Assembly (NCBI GenBank): GCA_023404715.1
Contig: JAEYAR010000178.1
Span: 1-46,051, forward strand
DNA length: 46,051 nucleotides
Direction: 5' to 3'
From: Bacillota bacterium
GTDB lineage: Bacteria; Bacillota; Clostridia; Christensenellales; Aristaeellaceae
The position numbers and the translations under genes were made by a program. This document shows, piece after piece, positions 17,098 to 26,197 of the stretch (position 1 is its first letter; every line of letters starts with the position of its first letter). A model generated the notes under the pieces. It worked only from the letters and a program-made list of their open reading frames with translations. It did no database searches and was not told where the DNA came from.

Positions 17098-18951
17098 TTA
17101 CCCTTCCCCGTAATACTGCGCCTGCGCGTGCCACAGCCTGGCATACAGCCCGCCCACGTCGGCGAGTAGCGCCTCGTGTCCGCCCTGCTGTACAATCCGG
17201 CCCCCTTCAAATACGGCGATGGCGTCGCAAAAGCGGCAGGAGGCCAGGCGGTGGCTGATATATACGGCCGTCCGATCGCCTACAATGGCGTCAAACCGCG
17301 TATACGTCTCGCATTCGGCGATCGGGTCAAGCGCGGCGGTCGGCTCGTCGAGCACGATGAACGGCGCCCGCCTGTACAGCGCACGGGCCATGGCGATCAT
17401 CTGCGCCTCGCCGCCGGAGACCTCGACGCCTTTCTCGTCATAATCCCTGTAAAGGCAGGTCGCGATGCCCTCCGGCATGCTCTGTAGGCGGTTTCCCAAG
17501 CCCGCCTCGCGCAGGCAAGCCTCTACGCGCGATGCGTCGTATTCCGTGCTCGCCGCCACGTTCTGCGCGAGGCTAAACGAAAAGAGCTTGAAGTCCTGAA
17601 AGACGACTGAAAAGACGGACATGTAATCGTCGTAATCGTATTCCCGGATGTCGATGCCGTTCAACAATATAGCGCCCTCGTCTGGATCATAAAGCCGGCA
17701 AAGCAGCTTGATAAACGTCGTCTTCCCGCTGCCGTTGGGCCCGACGACCGCCAGGCGCTTGCCTGCGCTCAACTTAAACGATACATGGCGCAGCGCGTAC
17801 GATGCGGCGCCCGGATACTTGAAGGACACGTCGCGAAATTCGAGTATGTAGCCGTCGCCTCCGCATTTTGCACGCTTGTCGACGTTCAAGGCGCCCTGAT
17901 CCTTCTCGTTTGGAATGTCCAGGTAATCAAAGAGCCCCTGCAGGTGCCCGCAGTAAACCTCATTATCCGCGAGGACGAACAGCATATCGCGCACGCCCTC
18001 GCTGAGCCTTGTGAGCACGCCGACGTATTGCACGATGCTTCCGACGCCGAACGCGCCGAAATATGCTTTGAGCACGACGAACAGGTAGCAAACCGCTTGT
18101 GTGACGCCGATGGCCGCGCAGGCGATAGAGGGAAAGGCCGCCATTTTGAGGATGGATCGGTTGTCCTCCCGCTCCTTTTGCATGAGCTGTGCAAACGCGC
18201 GGTCAGCGATGCCTTCCTGCCTGTATATGCGCACATCCTTCGCGCGTTCCGGGCTCATGTACAGCTCGCGTCCGTAAAACATGAACGTGCGGTTGAACCA
18301 TACCGTCCCTTTGCACCATGCCTCAAATACGTCGTTTTCCCGAGCGGTAGCCCGCGCATTGCAAAGGCCTCCCCATGCGATACAGATGAGCAGCGCCGGT
18401 ATGCAAAGCGGCGAATCCAGGACGGCGTTCCCCGTCGTTTGCGTAAAGAGCGTGACGGTCAACGAGATCGATACGGCGATGCTCACCGTCGCCTGAACCA
18501 GCCCGGTGATTCCCCATACGAGCTGTCCTAACCCGTTTCCGAACATATAGAGGTTCTCTTCCGCTCGCTTTCGCTGATGCTGAATCCCTGCGTCTTCCAA
18601 GTCGGCGAAGTCCATGGCCATCTGTTTGTCGGAGAAAACCTGACCGAAGCGTTCGAACATCTGCGATTCCATCTCGCTACAGATCCGCTCCAGGGCGCCA
18701 CCGAGGAGAGACGCGGCAAATCCCAAGGTGACGGTGGCGATGACATAAGCCGCTATGGCGACGACGCTTCGCCCATCAGAAATCTCGCCGATGATTCGCG
18801 CGGAAAACCAAAGGGTAATGAAAGGCTGTAGGGAGGTTACGAGCGCGGATAGCGCCTTATCCCGCGCGAGGCCGGGACAATACTTCCCAAGCAGCCGATA
18901 GCCGCGCGCGGTGATTGCTATCCGCTCCCTTAGCGTCTGCTTTATGTGCAT
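17098..18951 (-). CDS. ABC transporter ATP-binding/permease protein
   Basis: Half-size exporter of 617 residues: an N-terminal helical membrane region (to about 330) and a C-terminal ATPase. Walker A GPNGSGKTT (404-412), signature VSGGE (511-515), Walker B FIVLDEP (Glu536) and switch His567 are all canonical. The spacing between the membrane part and the ATPase, and the GGEAQ signature, are typical of exporter pairs in gut Clostridia; no C39 peptidase domain is present. The ATG at 18949-18951 follows GGAGGAGG and overlaps the upstream ABC gene by 10 nt. The two probably form a heterodimer. Substrate unknown. Confidence 0.9.
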   Translation of the reverse strand: MHIKQTLRERIAITARGYRLLGKYCPGLARDKALSALVTSLQPFITLWFSARIIGEISDGRSVVAIAAYVIATVTLGFAASLLGGALERICSEMESQMFERFGQVFSDKQMAMDFADLEDAGIQHQRKRAEENLYMFGNGLGQLVWGITGLVQATVSIAVSISLTVTLFTQTTGNAVLDSPLCIPALLICIAWGGLCNARATARENDVFEAWCKGTVWFNRTFMFYGRELYMSPERAKDVRIYRQEGIADRAFAQLMQKEREDNRSILKMAAFPSIACAAIGVTQAVCYLFVVLKAYFGAFGVGSIVQYVGVLTRLSEGVRDMLFVLADNEVYCGHLQGLFDYLDIPNEKDQGALNVDKRAKCGGDGYILEFRDVSFKYPGAASYALRHVSFKLSAGKRLAVVGPNGSGKTTFIKLLCRLYDPDEGAILLNGIDIREYDYDDYMSVFSVVFQDFKLFSFSLAQNVAASTEYDASRVEACLREAGLGNRLQSMPEGIATCLYRDYDEKGVEVSGGEAQMIAMARALYRRAPFIVLDEPTAALDPIAECETYTRFDAIVGDRTAVYISHRLASCRFCDAIAVFEGGRIVQQGGHEALLADVGGLYARLWHAQAQYYGEG

Positions 18952-20798
18952 TGAGCCCCCTCCTCCGCCCCGCGCTGCTCACGGTAGTATTGGGCCTGCG
19001 TCTCATAGAGGTGAAAGTACTCGCCTCTTTGCGCGAGCAGGCTTTCGTGCGTCCCCTCCTCCGCGATCGCGCCGCCGCTTACCAGCACGATCCGGTCGCA
19101 AAAGCGCGTGGATGCGAGCCGGTGGGAGATGAAAACAGTCGATCTCCCCCGCATCATCTCGTCATAGGTTTCGTAGAGCCTGTTTTCTGCGATCGGGTCG
19201 AGCGCGGCCGTCGGTTCGTCTAGAATCGTCAACGGCGCGGTCTTGTAAAGCGCCCTTGCGAGCAGCAGCTTTTGAATCTCGCCGCCGGTAAGCTCCACGC
19301 CCTCGTCGTGAATCGTCTTGCCCACGCTGCTCTGCGCGCCCCGTGGCAGCGAATCCACCTTGTCCCCAAGCCCGGCCCGGCGCAGGCATTGCTCAACCTT
19401 GCCATGGTCGATCTTTTCACGCTCCGTCTCGGCGACGATTTCATCGATCGTCACGGGCAGAATGCTGAACTGCTGAAAAACGGCGGAAAATAGAGCGTAA
19501 TAGCTTTGGCGGTCGTAAGCGCGCACGTCGACGCCGTCGTAGAGCACCGCGCCCTCGGTCGGATCGGTAAGCCCGCAGATCAGCTTGACGAGCGTCGTCT
19601 TCCCCGCGCCGTTGAGGCCGACGACGGCCAGGTGTTCGGCCGGGGAGATCGTAAGGCATATATCCTTCAGCGTATCCTCCTGCGCCCCAGTATAACGGTA
19701 GCTGACGTGGCGAAGCTCGATCGTGCCGGGCTTTGTGCGCATACCGTCCGTTTGAAGCCCGCCGTCCCTTCTATAGCGCTCTGGAAAAGCGAGATACGTC
19801 CGCAGGTAGTTAAAAGCAAGGCCGATACGGCTGAGCGCATTTACCTGGCCCAATATGCCGTCGAGCCATATCGAGAAGCCCGTAATTACGCCGAAATACA
19901 GCACAAAATCCGCAACGTCGATCTTCGCATTCAACACAAGCGCCAGCAAATAAGCGTAAGAGGCGCCCTCCCGCACAAGCGAAAGCCCGCTGCCAAAGGC
20001 CGTGACGCCCAGCACGTTCGCCGCATAGCGCTTATACCATCCGGCCAAGCCTTTCAGGTTTTCATTGTAGACCCGTTTAAGCCACGGCGCCATCCGATAG
20101 AGACGGATGTCTTTGGCTGAGCGGATGTCGCCCGAAACGCCGCTAATGTAATGCATCCGCTGGTTATATGCGATTTTTTCCTCGTTGTGTGTCTTTGTCC
20201 ATCGTATCAAGCGTTTGTGCCACAAATAGCTTGCGTACGTCGTCGCAATGAGAAACAGCACGACGAGCGGGCTCAGCTCTGCTAGCAAATAAAAGTATAC
20301 GGTGAATCCGAGCACGTTCGACAGCAGGGATACGCCAGCGTCGTAGATCTGCGTGAGGGCCGAGAAGTGGCCGTTGCACGCTTGAAAGCTCTCGTTCTGT
20401 AGCTTGCGAAAACGCGCGTCTTCTTGATTGCAGTAGTCGGTGGTCAGCCCCTTTTGGGCTACCTTACGCAAGTAAAAGGCGTTCATCTTGAACTTATGAT
20501 GGTAGATGAGTTTTTCAAAGAGACGCCTAAGACCCATGATCAGCGCCAGGCTCAGCGCAAACCCCAAAGTCGCCGCAATGAGCTCGCCCATGCCGCTGCC
20601 GGAGGTGATCTTCTCGATAACGGCCTTGGGCAAAAACGTCGAAAGCACCGGCGCCACGACGTTCGTCAGCGCCGCGAGCAGGCACCAAAGCAGCAAGGGT
20701 GGATAGCACGCGGCCGTGTTGCGGATGCAAAAGCACACGTTGTCGAGGATCGAATGCGTCTTTACATCCAGCTCGCAAGCCGGGTCTTCAGGCTTCAC
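18942..20798 (-). CDS. ABC transporter ATP-binding/permease protein
   Basis: Partner of the following ABC gene. 618 residues from a GTG start at 20796-20798, with AAGGAGG about 9 nt upstream. A TTG-initiated longer reading (to 20858) would begin inside the terminator stem and is rejected. Membrane helices run from about 33 to 330. Walker A GLNGAGKTT (394-402), signature LTGGE (503-507), Walker B LTILDE (Glu528) and switch His559 are intact, so both chains of this pair look catalytically competent, unlike the pair at 12662-16142. No obvious promoter lies between it and the rhamnosidase gene. Confidence 0.9.
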   Translation of the reverse strand: MKPEDPACELDVKTHSILDNVCFCIRNTAACYPPLLLWCLLAALTNVVAPVLSTFLPKAVIEKITSGSGMGELIAATLGFALSLALIMGLRRLFEKLIYHHKFKMNAFYLRKVAQKGLTTDYCNQEDARFRKLQNESFQACNGHFSALTQIYDAGVSLLSNVLGFTVYFYLLAELSPLVVLFLIATTYASYLWHKRLIRWTKTHNEEKIAYNQRMHYISGVSGDIRSAKDIRLYRMAPWLKRVYNENLKGLAGWYKRYAANVLGVTAFGSGLSLVREGASYAYLLALVLNAKIDVADFVLYFGVITGFSIWLDGILGQVNALSRIGLAFNYLRTYLAFPERYRRDGGLQTDGMRTKPGTIELRHVSYRYTGAQEDTLKDICLTISPAEHLAVVGLNGAGKTTLVKLICGLTDPTEGAVLYDGVDVRAYDRQSYYALFSAVFQQFSILPVTIDEIVAETEREKIDHGKVEQCLRRAGLGDKVDSLPRGAQSSVGKTIHDEGVELTGGEIQKLLLARALYKTAPLTILDEPTAALDPIAENRLYETYDEMMRGRSTVFISHRLASTRFCDRIVLVSGGAIAEEGTHESLLAQRGEYFHLYETQAQYYREQRGAEEGAQCT

Positions 20799-20818
20799 GG
20801 GCTCACCCCCTCCTTCTC

Positions 20819-20855
20819 CAAAAGCGGTGCGAACGTTCCCGTCGCACCGCTTTTT
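20819..20855 (-). terminator. terminator or attenuator between rhamnosidase and ABC pair
   Basis: A perfect 10-bp stem AGCGGTGCGA/TCGCACCGCT (20823-20832 with 20842-20851), extended by A/T pairs, with TTTT on the minus strand. It lies 30 nt after the rhamnosidase stop and only about 20 nt before the ABC start codon, leaving no room for a promoter. Confidence 0.75.
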
Positions 20856-20882
20856 CAAACTGTTTTGCGCGATCTTCCTCCA

Positions 20883-23483
20883 TTATCCCGCCTGCCGGAT
20901 CTCCCACGTCCCCGGCCCCAGGCGGACGCAGCCGTCCTCCAGCAGCGCGGGCTGACCGTTTACCGTGAGGCGGCCGCCCGTCTTCTCCGGCACGAAGCGC
21001 GCCTGCGCGTCAAAGGGCACCTGTACGTTGTAGACGACGCCCGCATCCGTCCGCTGCCAGCCGCAGACGTAGCGCCCCGCCGCCGAATCATATACGGCGC
21101 GCGCGCCCTCCAGGCGTCCGTCGCTGTGCGGCTCGATCAGGGCGCGCTTGAAGCCGGGCGCGTCCGGGTTCAGGCCGCACATGCACCGGTACATCCACTC
21201 GACCACCGAGCCGTAGGCGTAATGGTTCATGCTGTTCATGCCCGTGTCACTCACCAGGCCGCTGGGCAATACGGAGTTCCACCGCTCCCACACCGTGGTC
21301 GCCCCCATGTTCACCTCATACAGCCAGCTCGGGTAGTCCTCCTGGAGCAGCAACGTGTACGCGCAGTCGGACAGGCCGCACTTCGTCAGCGCGCGCAGCA
21401 GGTAATAGGTGCCCACAAAGCCCGTATCCAGGTGCATGTCCCGCGCCTCGAGCCGCGCCTTTAAATCGCGAATCAGCCGCGCGCGGTGCGCCTGCGGCGC
21501 GAAGTCCATGAACAGCGCCATGACCAGCGCGGTCTGCGTCGGCACGGCGATGCGCCCGGTGACCGTGAAGTATTCCGCCTGAATCGCGCGCTTCACCTCC
21601 TGCGCCAGCCGTTCGTAGCGCGCACGCTCCGCGTCGCGCCCGAGCACGGCCGCGGCCTTGGCCGTGATGTGCGCGGAATAGTAATAGTAGGCCGAGGCCA
21701 CGAAATAGGGATCCGTGCCGCCGAAGCTCGTCTCCTTGTCCGGGTTGTCCAGCGCCAGCCAGTCCGCGAAGTGGAACCCGCACGACCACAGGCGCGTGCC
21801 GCCGCAGAGCCGCTCATCCTGGTCGTTTATGTAATCCACCCAGCGCGTCATGTTCTCAAAGTGGCGCGCCAGCAAATCCTTGTCGCCGTAGAACGTGTAT
21901 AGCGTCCAGGGGATCAACACCGCCGCGTCGCCCCACGCGCAGGAGCCGTGGTCGCTCGAGAAGGCGGTCGCCTTGTCCATCACCCGCCGCAGCCTGCTGA
22001 TCACGTCCGGCACGACGAACGGCACCGAGCCGTGCAGGTCGCGTTGCTCGCGCACCATGTCCTCCAGATACTTGGCGTAAAAGGCAGGGGTATATTGGTT
22101 GAAGCTCGCGGTCGGCGCGAACACCTGCGCGTCGCCCGTCCACCCCATGCGCTCGTCGCGCTGCGGGCAGTCGGTCGGCACGTCCACAAAGTTGCCGATC
22201 TGCCCCCAATACGCGTTTTGAATCAGGCGGTTGACCTTTTCGTTCGACGTCACGAGGCTGCCCGTGTCCGCAAGGTCCGAATGCAGCACGCAGGTGGTGA
22301 AGTCGTTTAGGTCGATTTTCTCGATGCCCGTCACCCGCACGAAACGGAACCCGTAGAACGTGAAGTGCGGCCGCGCATGAGCGCGGCCCCCGCCCGAGAT
22401 GTAGGTATACGCCTGCTTGGCCGTGCGCAGGTTCTCCTGGTAGAAGCAGCCGTTTTGAAGCAGCTCGCCGTACTCCAGCTTCGCCTGCGCGCCCGCGGGC
22501 AGGCAGACGTCGAATTCGACCCAGCCCGTCATCACCTGGCCGAAGTCGAGCACCCATTCGTCCCCCGGCGTGCGCAGCAGGCGCTCCGCCCTGCGGCGCG
22601 CCATAATGCGCAGCGGCGGGCTCAGACGGTCGCCGCAGGGCCCCTCCGGCGCCTGCGCGCGCACGGCGGGCATGAGCGTCCCCGCCGCCTCCAGGCGCGC
22701 GTCGTACGTTTCGCCGTCGTAAATGCCGCTCTCCAGCACGGGCGAGGGCAAGCAGCCCCAACGCTCGTCCGAGCCGAGCACGAATTCGCCGCCCGGCAAA
22801 TCCGCGCGCAGCTCCAGCAGCATTTGCATGTGTTCGCCGTAGACGTCCGTGCGGCCCCCGTCAAACCCGATGCGGCCCTTGTACCAGCCCGCGCCGAGCA
22901 TTACGCGCAGCTCGTTCTCCCCCGCGCGCAGCAGCCCCGTCACGTCGTAGGTCTGCACCTGGATGAGGCGCTCGTAATCGGTGTAAAAGGGCGCGAGGTA
23001 TTCGTCGTCCGCCTTCTCGCCGTTGACGTACAGCTCGTAAAGCCCTACGCCCGTCATGTAGATGCGCGCCTTTTCGGGCGCCTCCGCGAGGTCGAAGCGG
23101 CGCACCATCACGGGGTGCACGTCCTTGTCAAAGGGCGCGCGGATCCACGCTGCCTCCCAGGGCTCGTCCCGCTTGCCCGTCTCAAAAAACGCCGGTTCGC
23201 TGACGCCAAAGTCGCCGTCGTCCGCCCAGACGCCGGCGCGCCAGTAGTAGCGCGTGCGGGGCTTGAGCGCCAGGGGCGGCGTAAAGCCGAGCGAGGAGAT
23301 GTCCTCCCGGCGCCCGCTGTCAAAGAGCGTCCCGGCGAAGTCCGGCGTGAGGCTCACCTCGATGCGCGCCGCCGCCTGGCGTTTGCCCGTGGATTCCTCC
23401 ACGACGTAGGAGAGGCCCGGCGCCTCCAGCCGCGTCCCGATCGGGTTTATCAGGTGGTCTGCCCGAAGCTTTTCGATCTTCAT
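20883..23483 (-). CDS. alpha-L-rhamnosidase, GH78
   Basis: Inverting hydrolase releasing terminal L-rhamnose from plant glycosides, pectin or bacterial glycans. 866 residues with the usual GH78 layout: N-terminal beta-sandwich domains (to about 290), a beta domain with DFGQVMTGWVEFD, then the (alpha/alpha)6 barrel and a C-terminal beta domain. The signature DCPQRDERMGWTGD (438-451) carries the general acid (Glu444); WGDAA follows at 517-521. No signal peptide, so it is intracellular and needs imported rhamnosides. The start at 23481-23483 follows GAAGGAAG. Divergent from a sugar-isomerase-like TIM barrel, perhaps the same pathway. Confidence 0.92.
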   Translation of the reverse strand: MKIEKLRADHLINPIGTRLEAPGLSYVVEESTGKRQAAARIEVSLTPDFAGTLFDSGRREDISSLGFTPPLALKPRTRYYWRAGVWADDGDFGVSEPAFFETGKRDEPWEAAWIRAPFDKDVHPVMVRRFDLAEAPEKARIYMTGVGLYELYVNGEKADDEYLAPFYTDYERLIQVQTYDVTGLLRAGENELRVMLGAGWYKGRIGFDGGRTDVYGEHMQMLLELRADLPGGEFVLGSDERWGCLPSPVLESGIYDGETYDARLEAAGTLMPAVRAQAPEGPCGDRLSPPLRIMARRRAERLLRTPGDEWVLDFGQVMTGWVEFDVCLPAGAQAKLEYGELLQNGCFYQENLRTAKQAYTYISGGGRAHARPHFTFYGFRFVRVTGIEKIDLNDFTTCVLHSDLADTGSLVTSNEKVNRLIQNAYWGQIGNFVDVPTDCPQRDERMGWTGDAQVFAPTASFNQYTPAFYAKYLEDMVREQRDLHGSVPFVVPDVISRLRRVMDKATAFSSDHGSCAWGDAAVLIPWTLYTFYGDKDLLARHFENMTRWVDYINDQDERLCGGTRLWSCGFHFADWLALDNPDKETSFGGTDPYFVASAYYYYSAHITAKAAAVLGRDAERARYERLAQEVKRAIQAEYFTVTGRIAVPTQTALVMALFMDFAPQAHRARLIRDLKARLEARDMHLDTGFVGTYYLLRALTKCGLSDCAYTLLLQEDYPSWLYEVNMGATTVWERWNSVLPSGLVSDTGMNSMNHYAYGSVVEWMYRCMCGLNPDAPGFKRALIEPHSDGRLEGARAVYDSAAGRYVCGWQRTDAGVVYNVQVPFDAQARFVPEKTGGRLTVNGQPALLEDGCVRLGPGTWEIRQAG

Positions 23484-23570
23484 GCGCTTCCTTCTTTCCC
23501 TTGTGCTTTCGCTTGTTCGCCATGCTGCGTCCGCCGCCTTGTCGCTTCGCGCGGCCGCCATTTTGCCTCC

Positions 23571-23599
23571 ATTATAGCAGGCGCGATGCGGGGCCGCAA
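23571..23599 (-). promoter_or_regulatory. promoter of the rhamnosidase gene
   Basis: Minus strand: TTGCGG (23594-23599), 17-bp spacer, TATAAT (23571-23576), about 90 nt before the start codon. Confidence 0.65.
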
Positions 23600-23620
23600 C
23601 CGCAAATTCGCCGCGGGCCC

Positions 23621-23649
23621 TTGACGCTGCGCGAACGGGGACTTACAAT
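23621..23649 (+). promoter_or_regulatory. promoter of the TIM-barrel gene
   Basis: TTGACG (23621-23626), 17-bp spacer, TACAAT (23644-23649). The upstream in-frame ATG at 23648 lies in the -10 box and cannot be the start, which supports the start at 23687. Confidence 0.75.
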
Positions 23650-23686
23650 GAAAGCAGCTCATCCTGACAGAGAAAGGAGCCTCCTT

Positions 23687-24523
23687 ATGCAGATCGGTTT
23701 ACGCATCCACGACGCCGCGCCCGGCACGCTCGCGCAGCGGCTCTCCCTGATCCGAGATCAGGGCTTTACCTGCACCCACCTGGCGCTCTCCAAGGTGTGC
23801 CCGGGGATCCCCTTCACCCCCGAGGCGCTGACGCCCGGCCTCGCCATGCACCTGCGCCATACCTTTGAGTCGGCCCATCTGGACATCGCGGTGCTCGGCT
23901 GCTATCTCAACATCGCCACGCCCGATCCGGCGGAGTGGGCGCAGACGCTGCGCCTATACGAGGCGCACCTGCGCCTGGCCCCTCAGCTCGGCTGCGGCGT
24001 GGTGGGCACCGAGACGGGTGCGCCCAATACCGCCTACCGCCCAGAGCCCGCCTGCCGCACGGAGGAGGCGCTTTCGCTCTTTGTCTCGCGCCTGCGGCAG
24101 ATCGTGCGCATCGCCGAGCAGACGGGCGCGCTGCTGGCGATCGAGCCCGTCTGCCGCCACATCGTGTATAGCGCTGAGCGCGCCCAGCGCGTGCTGCGCG
24201 AGGTCGCCTCCCCCAACCTGCGCATCATCCTCGACCCGGTCAACCTGATCGACGACGCGGATTGGGCGCGCAGCGGCGAGATCGTGGAGGACGCCATCGA
24301 GCGCCTGGGCGAGGCGACGGACGTGGTCCACCTCAAGGATTTCACGGTGCAGGACGGCCGCATGGCCTTCACCGCGCCCGGCCTGGGCCGGATGGATTAC
24401 CGGCCTGTTTTGCGCTTTATGAAGCAGCGCAAGCCCATGATCCAGGCGACGCTGGAGGATACGCGGCCCGACAACGCACAGGCCGCGCGCGCCTACCTGG
24501 AGCGGGTCTATCAGGAGCTGTAA
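23687..24523 (+). CDS. xylose-isomerase-like TIM-barrel protein (sugar isomerase/epimerase)
   Basis: 278 residues of the AP-endonuclease-2/xylose isomerase-like superfamily. The metal site is readable in order: Glu153 (AIEPV), Asp183 (ILDPVN), His215 (VVHLKD) and Glu257 (ATLED). Members isomerise or epimerise keto-sugars, inositol derivatives or hydroxypyruvate. AAAGGAG precedes the ATG. It is divergent from the rhamnosidase, so a role in sugar catabolism is plausible, but the substrate is not visible in the sequence. Confidence 0.85.
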   Translation: MQIGLRIHDAAPGTLAQRLSLIRDQGFTCTHLALSKVCPGIPFTPEALTPGLAMHLRHTFESAHLDIAVLGCYLNIATPDPAEWAQTLRLYEAHLRLAPQLGCGVVGTETGAPNTAYRPEPACRTEEALSLFVSRLRQIVRIAEQTGALLAIEPVCRHIVYSAERAQRVLREVASPNLRIILDPVNLIDDADWARSGEIVEDAIERLGEATDVVHLKDFTVQDGRMAFTAPGLGRMDYRPVLRFMKQRKPMIQATLEDTRPDNAQAARAYLERVYQEL

Positions 24524-24546
24524 CGCACGAAACAGTAGATAAGGGC

Positions 24547-24586
24547 GCAAAAAAGCGGCCTCGCACCGGGAATGCGAAGCCGCTTT
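24547..24586. terminator. bidirectional terminator
   Basis: AAAGCGGC...GCCGCTTT with an inner CGCA/TGCG pairing (about 24552-24584). Six T follow on the minus strand and a short T tract on the plus strand. It serves the convergent TIM-barrel and propeller genes. Confidence 0.8.
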
Positions 24587-24588
24587 GA

Positions 24589-25470
24589 TTATGCCTTGGG
24601 CCTGTAGCTGACGAACGCCAGGCGCTTGCCGTCCGGCGACCAGGCGTTGACGTTGAGCGTTCCCTGCCCGCCGAAGAGGCGCGCGAGCACCCGGTGCGCC
24701 CCGCCCTGCGCGGGCATGACGCGGATCTCGACGTCCTTGTTCGCCGGATGATCGCCCGGCCGCACGTCGCCCTTGCGGTAGGCGATGTAGGCGACCTGCG
24801 ATCCGTCGGGCGACACGTGCGGGAACCAGCTGTTCGCATCCTCGTCAAACGTCATCTGCGTCTGCTCTGAGCCGTCCGCCTTCATGCGGAAGACCTGCAT
24901 CAGGCCCGTGCGCACGCTGTTGAACCAGATGTGCTCGCCGTCCGGCGCGTATTCCGGCCCGTCGCTGAGCCCCGGCGCGTCGGTCAGGCGCGTCTCCACC
25001 CCGCCCTGCACGGGGATCGTATATACGTCGTATTCGCCGTTCCGCTCCGCGCAATAGGCCAGCGTGCGCCCGTCGGGGGACCAGCCGTGCAGATAGCTCG
25101 GGGCGATCGGGGTGATCAGAACCGGCGCGCCGCCCGTAAGCGGCAGCACGTAGACGCGCGATTGCCCGTCCTCCGCCGTGTGGTGGCTGACGCCGATCGA
25201 TCGCCCGTCCGGCGAGAGCACGTGGTCGTTGTTGCAGCGGTCGGCAAAGCCTGTGTCGATCCGTTCCTGCTTGCCCGTTCGCAGGTCGTAGGCGTAAAGG
25301 CCGCCGCCCGCGTTGTAGACCAGGCGGTCATCCCGCGTCCAGTTCGGCGCCTCGATCAGCCGGTCCATCTCGCAGACGACCTCGCGCGCCCCTGTATCGG
25401 CGCGCACGATTTCCAGCACGGAGACGGCCCGCCTTTCCTCAAAGGCAGGCCGCTTCGTCAGCACATTCAT
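24589..25470 (-). CDS. TolB-like beta-propeller protein (PD40 repeats)
   Basis: 293 residues made of repeated propeller blades with the PD40 pattern (LSPDGRSI, WSPDGRTLAY, YAPDGEHIWF, VSPDGSQVAY, WSPDGKRLAF). The fold resembles the TolB C-terminal domain and oligogalacturonate-lyase-like propellers. No signal peptide, so it is not a periplasmic TolB. GGGAGGGA precedes the ATG at 25468-25470. Monocistronic with its own promoter. Function unknown; it lies near two sugar-metabolism genes. Confidence 0.8.
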   Translation of the reverse strand: MNVLTKRPAFEERRAVSVLEIVRADTGAREVVCEMDRLIEAPNWTRDDRLVYNAGGGLYAYDLRTGKQERIDTGFADRCNNDHVLSPDGRSIGVSHHTAEDGQSRVYVLPLTGGAPVLITPIAPSYLHGWSPDGRTLAYCAERNGEYDVYTIPVQGGVETRLTDAPGLSDGPEYAPDGEHIWFNSVRTGLMQVFRMKADGSEQTQMTFDEDANSWFPHVSPDGSQVAYIAYRKGDVRPGDHPANKDVEIRVMPAQGGAHRVLARLFGGQGTLNVNAWSPDGKRLAFVSYRPKA

Positions 25471-25503
25471 GATATCCCTCCCGTCGGTTTATCCGTTTTG
25501 TTC

Positions 25504-25533
25504 AGGATAGCACGCTGCGCTTCCCCCTGTCAA
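25504..25533 (-). promoter_or_regulatory. promoter of the propeller gene
   Basis: Minus strand: TTGACA (25528-25533), 18-bp spacer, TATCCT (25504-25509). It lies between the desulfoferrodoxin stop and the propeller start. Confidence 0.65.
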
Positions 25534-25558
25534 GGCCGCGCCTGATCTTGGAATGGGT

Positions 25559-25948
25559 TTAATCGATGGCCGACCGCCAGAGGCCGTGCAGGTTGCAGTA
25601 TTCGTAGGCGTAGACCGGGCGCTCCTTGGGCCCCAATGGGAAGTGCGCGATGGGCTCCTCCTTCAGGGACAGACGCCGTAGCGTAAAGCCGCAATCCGTC
25701 TCCAGCACGATGAATTCGATGTGATGCTCTTCCGTCATCGGGTGGATCACGGAGCCCACCTGCACCTTTACCTCGCCCTGCCCGCGCTCCACCACCGGCA
25801 GATGCTTTTCCACGGCCCCGTCGTGCTCCGCCGCGGTGACCTCCTTGAGCTTCTCGCCGCAGCACGTCAGCGGATGCTCCGTCGTATCCACGGACACGAC
25901 CATGTGCCCGCACTCCTCGCAGCGATAAAAACGCAGTTTCTTTTCCAT
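25559..25948 (-). CDS. dfx: desulfoferrodoxin (superoxide reductase)
   Basis: Reduces superoxide to hydrogen peroxide without releasing oxygen, a defence of anaerobes. 129 residues. The N-terminal desulforedoxin-type iron site has Cys10, Cys13, Cys29 and Cys30. The catalytic non-haem iron site has His49, His69, His75, Cys118 and His121. Glu47 and Lys48 beside the active site match the well-studied enzymes, so it is a complete two-centre enzyme. The start at 25946-25948 follows GGAGG; a 7-residue longer reading has no ribosome binding site. Strong sign of an anaerobic host. Confidence 0.95.
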   Translation of the reverse strand: MEKKLRFYRCEECGHMVVSVDTTEHPLTCCGEKLKEVTAAEHDGAVEKHLPVVERGQGEVKVQVGSVIHPMTEEHHIEFIVLETDCGFTLRRLSLKEEPIAHFPLGPKERPVYAYEYCNLHGLWRSAID

Positions 25949-26059
25949 AAACATGCCTCCCATGCCCATTCTTCGCTATCAGCTTGGCCCAAACGCCTCG
26001 CTTCTATGTACTCCTGCCCCGTTTTATGCCAAATTTTCCGCGCTTCGCTCAAAAAATTC

Positions 26060-26088
26060 TTTACAACCGGCCTGCGGGATGATATAAT
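26060..26088 (+). promoter_or_regulatory. promoter of tRNA-Leu
   Basis: TTTACA (26060-26065), 17-bp spacer, TATAAT (26083-26088), ending 22 nt before the tRNA. Confidence 0.8.
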
Positions 26089-26110
26089 AGATTCCGTCTT
26101 CAAACGACAT

Positions 26111-26197
26111 GCGGGAATGGCGGAATTGGCAGACGCGCTAGATTCAGGTTCTAGAGAGGGCAACTTCATGCAGGTTCAAGTCCTGTTTCCCGCACCA
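26111..26197 (+). tRNA. tRNA-Leu (anticodon CAG)
   Basis: An 87-nt class-II tRNA. The acceptor stem is GCGGGAA/TTCCCGC, with discriminator A and an encoded CCA. The anticodon arm is CTAGA-TTCAGGT-TCTAG, giving CAG. The long variable arm (AGAGGGCAACTTCATG) and the TTCAAGTCC T-loop are typical. It sits at the left edge of the accessory block. Confidence 0.97.

Noticed and set aside
20799..20858. TTG start 20 codons upstream for the ABC gene
   Set aside because: It would begin inside the terminator hairpin; the GTG at 20798 has a proper ribosome binding site.
22365..23624. 419-codon plus-strand open frame opposite the rhamnosidase
   Set aside because: Antisense shadow; composition typical of reversed GC-rich coding sequence.
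26170..26197. att site with a repeat of the tRNA-Leu 3' end
   Set aside because: I found no second copy of this sequence elsewhere in the window and no integrase gene.
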